A stretch of DNA of 37,994 nt, from NCBI GenBank assembly GCA_031553775.1, contig JAVBLA010000042.1, positions 1 to 37,994 on the forward strand, given 5' to 3'. This stretch comes from JAISFI01 sp031553775. GTDB taxonomy: Bacteria > Bacteroidota > Bacteroidia > Bacteroidales > Azobacteroidaceae. The notes beneath the pieces were generated by a model. The model was given only the letters and a program-made list of their open reading frames with translations. It did no database searches and was not told where the DNA came from. Below are positions 33,660 to 37,994 of this stretch, in pieces. Position 1 is the stretch's first letter. Each line of letters starts with the position of its first letter. The position numbers were made by a program, and so were the translations under genes.

Positions 33660-34083
33660 CTATCAGGTTAAAATTCAAATCAAATTTAAGTTCAAGGCCA
33701 TTACTCAATTTCACTTCATAATCCCGCTTATCCCGGTCGATTTCTATAATTTTCATTTCCTTGTAATTAGCATTTACATAGTTAGTTATTTGCACGGGCA
33801 CAATGCCTTCCGGAACTTGTGTAAACTTACAATCTACATCTTTCCATTCCCCGTTACCATCGAATTCCACCTTGTGTCCATCGGCAAAAATGACTTCAAA
33901 ACTTTTTTCGAAGATTTCCGACTCTTTTTTAGCATAAGATACTTTTGCTTCAGGAAAATAAGTTTCGATAAACTGTTTGGCTTTAGCAGGTAACTGCTCT
34001 GTGGTAATAAGTTTGTCATTGTTGGCTAATACAACACTTGCCACCATAAGATGAACAACTAATAATAAAAAAAATCGTTTCAT
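33646..34083 (-). CDS. Periplasmic PepSY-like (BLIP-like) protein
   Basis: This 145-residue exported protein has signal peptide MKRFFLLLVVHLMVASVVLA. Two PepSY-like alpha/beta repeats follow: LPAKAKQFIETYFPEAKVSYAKKE ... FEVIFADGHKVEFDGNGEWKDVDCK and VPVQITNYVNANYKEMKIIEIDRDKRDYEVKLSNGLELKFD. This is the DUF2874/PepSY-like family common in Bacteroidota, thought to bind or inhibit other periplasmic proteins. It is probably the first gene of a short operon with the broken lipoprotein and ybaK, and has a TATCTTTG box 47 bases upstream. Confidence 0.85.
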   Translation of the reverse strand: MKRFFLLLVVHLMVASVVLANNDKLITTEQLPAKAKQFIETYFPEAKVSYAKKESEIFEKSFEVIFADGHKVEFDGNGEWKDVDCKFTQVPEGIVPVQITNYVNANYKEMKIIEIDRDKRDYEVKLSNGLELKFDLNFNLIDVDN

Positions 34084-34130
34084 GACCTTCTTGTTTTTTA
34101 GTTAACACATAAAATTTTGATCTATTTTTT

Positions 34131-34138
34131 CAAAGATA
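34131..34138 (-). promoter_or_regulatory. -7 box of the PepSY-like gene
   Basis: TATCTTTG on the minus strand is an exact TAnnTTTG match, 47 bases before the ATG. No TTTG at the proper -33 distance. Confidence 0.5.
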
Positions 34139-34212
34139 CGAACAAAAACTGAAAAAAGAATTGAAATTAACAGGAATTATGCCAGCTGGTTTTAAAGCCT
34201 GGCTTTGAGATT

Positions 34213-34262
34213 ACAAAAAAATATTATTCCATCTGTAACAATAATAAATTCAGCAGATGGAA
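34213..34262 (-). terminator. Intrinsic terminator of the small exported protein gene
   Basis: On the minus strand TTCCATCTG and CAGATGGAA form a perfect 9-base stem over an 18-base loop, followed by a seven-T run. It lies about 80 bases after the stop at 34344. Confidence 0.65.
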
Positions 34263-34343
34263 CTTACACAGGAAAAGACTTACAGAACACACTTCAGATA
34301 AGGAGTCAGACTGGTCCGAAACTCATGAGATCTTTCAAAAATT

Positions 34344-34700
34344 TCAGTCTAAACATTTCCGTCTGACATAGACTCCATACACAAACAGCAATAATGAAAT
34401 GAAAACAACGGTTGTCGAATCGATGTCATTGACCGGATAAAAATCATTGAGGTTTTCCTGAAACCCTCTTCTCCCTGAATTATCAGAACTATTTATCCTT
34501 ATACTATCGTTCAAAGCGTAAGACATTAACGACAGAGATTTTTTGCCGGATGCAGATTGAAATGGCAATGGATTATTATATTCACTGACCAGCGGATAGC
34601 GGTTATTTTTTGTTTCCGGGGGGAAACTTCTCTGAGCAAAAATTTCCTGAAAAAATAATACAATCGAGAATAGAAGAACTAATTTTACCATCATGAGCAT
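34344..34700 (-). CDS. Small exported protein with C-terminal membrane anchor
   Basis: This 118-residue protein has a signal peptide (MLMMVKLVLLFSIVLFFQEIFAQ) and a Ser/Asn-rich linker of about 60 residues. It ends in one membrane segment with positive tail: TTVVFISLLLFVYGVYVRRK. The 'YPV.D' before the segment and 'LL..YG.Y..RRK' within it resemble the C-terminal anchor of small Bacteroidota proteins ending 'PvGDg...LL.la..Ygiy...RR'. Function unknown. A good terminator follows, so it is a single-gene unit, divergent from the HTH gene. Confidence 0.65.
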   Translation of the reverse strand: MLMMVKLVLLFSIVLFFQEIFAQRSFPPETKNNRYPLVSEYNNPLPFQSASGKKSLSLMSYALNDSIRINSSDNSGRRGFQENLNDFYPVNDIDSTTVVFISLLLFVYGVYVRRKCLD

Positions 34701-35117
34701 AGTTTAAATTTAAGCAATGAATTGATTCTTGCTTTAAAAAATGAATGTAGAACACAAATTATAAAAGTTCCATCCCGGAAAACCTTTCATAATATTTAGT
34801 TGTTTTAGTTATTAAAAACAGAAAAATCAACCAAATCAACAGTTAACATACCCTCGTAAACATCATTATATTTCTGAAATTCACGGTTCTTTTATACTGA
34901 ACTTTCGTGCGTTGAAAACGCAAAGAAAATAAGAAAAAATCTTTGGTCAAAATGGAATTACAAGCTCAACGATACCATTTTTAGTTTTTAATAGTAATCA
35001 AAATATAATGTCCCGGTCATTACAGATTTTTTGAGTATAATAATTTTTCGGATGGAAGATTATAGTATTTTTTGCAAAAAAAGAATTACATATTTCTGAA
35101 ACTTTACAAATAAAATT
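34701..35117. other. Divergent intergenic region upstream of the HTH-TonB receptor pair
   Basis: No gene was seen. It contains one short hairpin, TGCGTT-GAA-AACGCA (34908-34922), and a small inverted repeat TAATG-N7-CATTA (35006-35022), either of which could be a control site. A TATTTTTTG stretch near 35069 is one base off a -7 box for the HTH gene. Confidence 0.3.
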
Positions 35118-36095
35118 ATGGAAATCCAAAAGTATTTTTTTGAAACACTGAAATCAAGACTTCCGGTACATGTCCGCTTGGCAGACCAAATTTCCGACTT
35201 ATTAAAAATCAGCCCAGATTCAGCCTATAGAAGGATCAGAGGAGAAAAAGGACTTTCAATGTTGGAATTAAGGACTCTTTGCAGGCATTTTGATATATCC
35301 GTAGATTCAATATTAAATCTTCAGTCTGATAATGTTATTTTTCACCGTTCATGTCTCATTGAGGGAAATTATATAAATAATTATTTTTCGCACATAAAAC
35401 AAGTATCCGAAAGATTTGAAATACTGGCATCTTCCAAAACAAAAGAAATTTATTATATCGCGGAAGATATTCCTTTTTTTCATGTGATGCCATTTGCAGA
35501 ACTTATGCTTTTTAAAGTATATGTCTGGTACCAGATGTGTTCTAAAGAAAATATTTCTTTTGATAAGTTTATAACATATCCCTATCAAAAAGAATTATCT
35601 GAATATCATCAAATCATCGGTAAAAGTTACGAAAGAGTATCTTCAAACGAAGTATGGGTAAAGAATACGATAGATACGACTCTCCATTTGTTAGAGTATT
35701 ATTACGATTTGAATAAATTTGAAGATAAAAACATTGCCGTTCTTTTATGTAAACAACTTTTACAAGTATTAGAAAATGTTGAACGATGGGCAGAAACAGA
35801 ACAAAAAGGGAATAATAACGATGCCTCTTTTAAAATGCATTATAGCCTGATTGAACCTGAGAACAGCTTAATGATAATAAAATGGGATGGAATCACTTCT
35901 GCAATAATCAATATCTTTATTATCAATGGAATGAGCACTCACAATAGCTTTTTTTGTATGGAAACGGAGAAGTGGATTAGCGGAATTATAGAAAAATCAC
36001 TGGTTCTCAGCGGATCTGCAGAAAGAGAACGATTTCTGTTTTTTCAGTCTATGAGGAAAAAGGTCATTGATTTAATAGGGAAACTTGAAAAATAA
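35118..36095 (+). CDS. HTH (XRE-like) transcription regulator with large C-terminal domain
   Basis: This 325-residue cytoplasmic protein has an N-terminal helix-turn-helix at about residues 18-65: VRLADQISDLLKISPDSAYRRIRGEK, then LSMLELRTLCRHFDISVDSIL. This is the Cro/CI-type layout, followed by about 250 helical residues with no named domain that I recognise. Codon use and AT-richness are higher than in its neighbours. It stops one base before the TonB-dependent receptor gene, so the two are certainly one transcript, and the regulator probably controls that transport operon. Ligand unknown. Confidence 0.75.
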   Translation: MEIQKYFFETLKSRLPVHVRLADQISDLLKISPDSAYRRIRGEKGLSMLELRTLCRHFDISVDSILNLQSDNVIFHRSCLIEGNYINNYFSHIKQVSERFEILASSKTKEIYYIAEDIPFFHVMPFAELMLFKVYVWYQMCSKENISFDKFITYPYQKELSEYHQIIGKSYERVSSNEVWVKNTIDTTLHLLEYYYDLNKFEDKNIAVLLCKQLLQVLENVERWAETEQKGNNNDASFKMHYSLIEPENSLMIIKWDGITSAIINIFIINGMSTHNSFFCMETEKWISGIIEKSLVLSGSAERERFLFFQSMRKKVIDLIGKLEK

Positions 36096-36096
36096 T

Positions 36097-37994
36097 ATGA
36101 AACGGATTTATTTACTTTTTACGGCTGTAATCTTATGTACCCAACTATCGGCCCAGAGAAAAACAGATGCCAATGTATTTGGAGATGTGAAATCAAAAGG
36201 AGAGCATCTGCCCTTTGTACATATTGTAGTTACAGGAACCAATACAGGAACATCCACCGATGAAAGCGGGCATTATATGCTGACCAATCTGCCGGAAGGA
36301 GACTGCTGGATCGAAGCTCGGTTTACCGGATATAAAACCCAAAAAAAACAGGTTACAGTTACAAAGGGACAAACTGTCGAATTGAATTTCGAACTGGAAG
36401 AATCTCCTTTGCTTTTAGACGAGGTGGTCATAACGGCAACCCGGACTGCCAAACGGAAAACGGAATCTCCTGTAATTGTTGGAGTAATCGATGGGAAATC
36501 ATTGGTAAAGGTCCAGGCCAATACGCTTTCCGAAGGTTTATGTTATGCTACAGGACTCCGGGTAGAAACAGATTGTCAGACTTGTAATTATTCCCAATTG
36601 CGAATGAACGGCTTAGGAGGATCGTATTCCCAGATATTAATAGATGGACGTCCCATATTCAGTTCGGTTATGGGTTTATATGGTCTGGATCAGATTCCCT
36701 CCAATATAATAGAGAGGATTGAAATTGTTCGTGGTGGCGGTTCTGCTTTGTATGGCTCTTCTGCCATCGGAGGAACTGTAAATATCATTACGAAAATCCC
36801 ATCCGGCAATTCCTATGATGTTTCACTGAATGAATCGGGCATCGATGGAACAAGCACAGATAACCTGGTCGAAGTAAATACAAGTATTGTTTCCAAACAG
36901 CGGAATACAGGGATTGCCTTATTCGTCAATCGGCGGGAACGGGATTATTACGATGAAAAAGGAGATAATTTTTCCGAAATTTCCGCCTTAAAGGCCAATA
37001 CATTTGGGTTTAAGTCTTTTTTGAAACCCACTGAAAATCAAAAAGTCGGATTGAACCTGAATAGCATTTATGAATATCGCTACGGAGGCGAAATGGTAGA
37101 AAAGCCGGCTTACCTGACTCAACAATCGGAAGAAAGGACACACAATATACTGACCGGCGGAATTGATTATGAATGGGATTTCAACGATGGTAAAAGTTCC
37201 TTAATGGCATCCCTGGCTGCACAAAATACAAAAAGAAAACATTATACGGGAATTATGCCGGACGAATCGGATACCATAGCTTATGAACAGCATTTGAGAA
37301 ATCCGCCTTACGGGCATACCGATAATACAACATTCCAGGCCGGACTCCAGTTCAATTACAAACTCGCCAGGTTCCTCTCCGGCACAAATCTGTTAACAGT
37401 AGGAACAGAATATTTGTACGATGATGTTTACGACGAAATCCCGGCATATTCCTATCTTATCGATCAGACAACAAAAGATGCCGGTATCTTTTTTCAAAGT
37501 GACTGGGAAGTCAATAAAAATTTGAATCTCTTATTGGGCCTACGTGCAGATAAACACAACCTGGTTGATCATATCATCGTAAATCCCCGTATATCCGCTT
37601 TATACAAGCTGGGTAAGTTTACTCAGTTCAGGGCATCCTGGAGTACCGGATTCCGTGCTCCCCAGGCATTTGACACCGATATGCATATCTCCTTTGCAGG
37701 AGGAGGAGTATCGAGGATCCAACTGGCAGACAACCTCGAAGAAGAGAGATCCAACAGTTTCAGCGCATCCTTCAATTACGACCGGGGAGCAGCATCATAT
37801 ATCTGGGGATTTACATTGGAAGGATTTTATACTCAATTGGATAACACCTTTGCACTGGAAGCGGCCGGTTCTGACGAATGGGGAGATATTTTTCAAAAAG
37901 TAAATGCCACAGGCTCGGTAGTAAAAGGAGTAACCCTGGAATTAAGAGGAAATTATTCCGGGAAGGTTCAATTGGAAACCGGCTTTACTTTACA
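36097..37994 (+). CDS. TonB-dependent outer-membrane receptor, 3' end outside window
   Basis: The frame is open for 632 codons from the ATG at 36097 to the window end. It has a signal peptide MKRIYLLFTAVILCTQLSAQ and a carboxypeptidase-regulatory-like beta domain (residues about 28-108; ESGHYMLTNLPEG). A plug domain follows (about 110-235; ATRTAKRKTESPV, QILIDGRPIFSSV, IERIEIVRGGGSALYGSSAIGGTVNIITK), then the start of a 22-strand barrel. The plug holds a Cys pair, C160 and C163 (ETDCQTCNYSQLRMNGLGG), a phrase shared by a Bacteroidota group of CirA/BtuB-like receptors. It lacks a SusD partner here, so uptake of a metal complex or cofactor seems more likely than a glycan, but that is inference. 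Confidence 0.88.
   Translation, partial: MKRIYLLFTAVILCTQLSAQRKTDANVFGDVKSKGEHLPFVHIVVTGTNTGTSTDESGHYMLTNLPEGDCWIEARFTGYKTQKKQVTVTKGQTVELNFELEESPLLLDEVVITATRTAKRKTESPVIVGVIDGKSLVKVQANTLSEGLCYATGLRVETDCQTCNYSQLRMNGLGGSYSQILIDGRPIFSSVMGLYGLDQIPSNIIERIEIVRGGGSALYGSSAIGGTVNIITKIPSGNSYDVSLNESGIDGTSTDNLVEVNTSIVSKQRNTGIALFVNRRERDYYDEKGDNFSEISALKANTFGFKSFLKPTENQKVGLNLNSIYEYRYGGEMVEKPAYLTQQSEERTHNILTGGIDYEWDFNDGKSSLMASLAAQNTKRKHYTGIMPDESDTIAYEQHLRNPPYGHTDNTTFQAGLQFNYKLARFLSGTNLLTVGTEYLYDDVYDEIPAYSYLIDQTTKDAGIFFQSDWEVNKNLNLLLGLRADKHNLVDHIIVNPRISALYKLGKFTQFRASWSTGFRAPQAFDTDMHISFAGGGVSRIQLADNLEEERSNSFSASFNYDRGAASYIWGFTLEGFYTQLDNTFALEAAGSDEWGDIFQKVNATGSVVKGVTLELRGNYSGKVQLETGFTL

Noticed and set aside
34952..34984. 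Ten-codon ORF (MELQAQRYHF) upstream of the HTH gene
   Set aside because: Too short, and not related enough to the HTH start to call a duplicated 5' end.

Overview
The window looks like a chromosomal segment from a member of the Bacteroidota, most likely Bacteroidales. Base composition is moderate to low GC, and Shine-Dalgarno signals are absent. Several promoters fit the Bacteroidota pattern (TTTG, 19-21 bases, then TAnnTTTG). Gene content also fits: outer-membrane lipoproteins, a TonB-dependent receptor with a carboxypeptidase-regulatory-like N-terminal domain, GH88/GH92/GH116 enzymes and a DUF6443/RHS gene pair. I cannot assign a genus. No rRNA, tRNA, CRISPR array, integrase or transposase gene was seen.

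Layout. (1) 1-6080, minus strand: a two-gene operon of large secreted proteins. The first is an RHS/YD-repeat protein of 1121 aa; the second has five tandem PPC-like modules leading into a DUF6443/RHS start and is cut by the window edge. A TTTG/TATCTTTG promoter and a long leader with a 21-codon mini-ORF precede them. (2) 6081-6519: gene-poor, possibly decayed coding DNA. (3) 6520-8152, minus: a GH88 unsaturated glucuronyl hydrolase lipoprotein followed by the fluoride channel gene crcB. (4) 8351-15933, plus: a heavy-metal efflux operon, czcC-czcB-czcA, with its OmpR-type response regulator and sensor kinase. (5) 16106-24375, plus: a TetR-controlled multidrug-type RND efflux locus of tetR, small beta-barrel OMP, NifX-like small protein, TolC-like, membrane-fusion protein and RND pump. 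Five 14-bp operator-like palindromes surround tetR. A four-helix-bundle (S23/IVP) gene sits antisense between the fusion protein and the pump. (6) 24438-29341, plus: a MITE-like palindrome, a metallophosphoesterase lipoprotein overlapping an OMP of unknown function, and a GH92 alpha-mannosidase-like enzyme with its own promoter and palindrome. (7) 29704-34700, minus: a GH116/DUF608 enzyme, ybaK, a frameshifted lipoprotein gene, a PepSY-like periplasmic protein and a small exported membrane-anchored protein. (8) 35118-37994, plus: a HTH regulator one base from a TonB-dependent receptor that is cut by the window end.

Two complete tripartite RND pumps lie back to back and appear to be controlled by different logic: a two-component system for the metal pump and an autoregulated TetR repressor for the drug-type pump. 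A 7-bp-period AT-rich tandem repeat, (TTTTCAA)n or its complement, recurs at gene borders between 8.1 and 24.7 kb. It supplies stop codons at two gene ends and part of the N-terminus of one lipoprotein. The most unusual signals are the five-site TetR operator set, the antisense S23 cassette inside the pump operon, the repeat family running into genes, and the PPC-DUF6443 + RHS operon.
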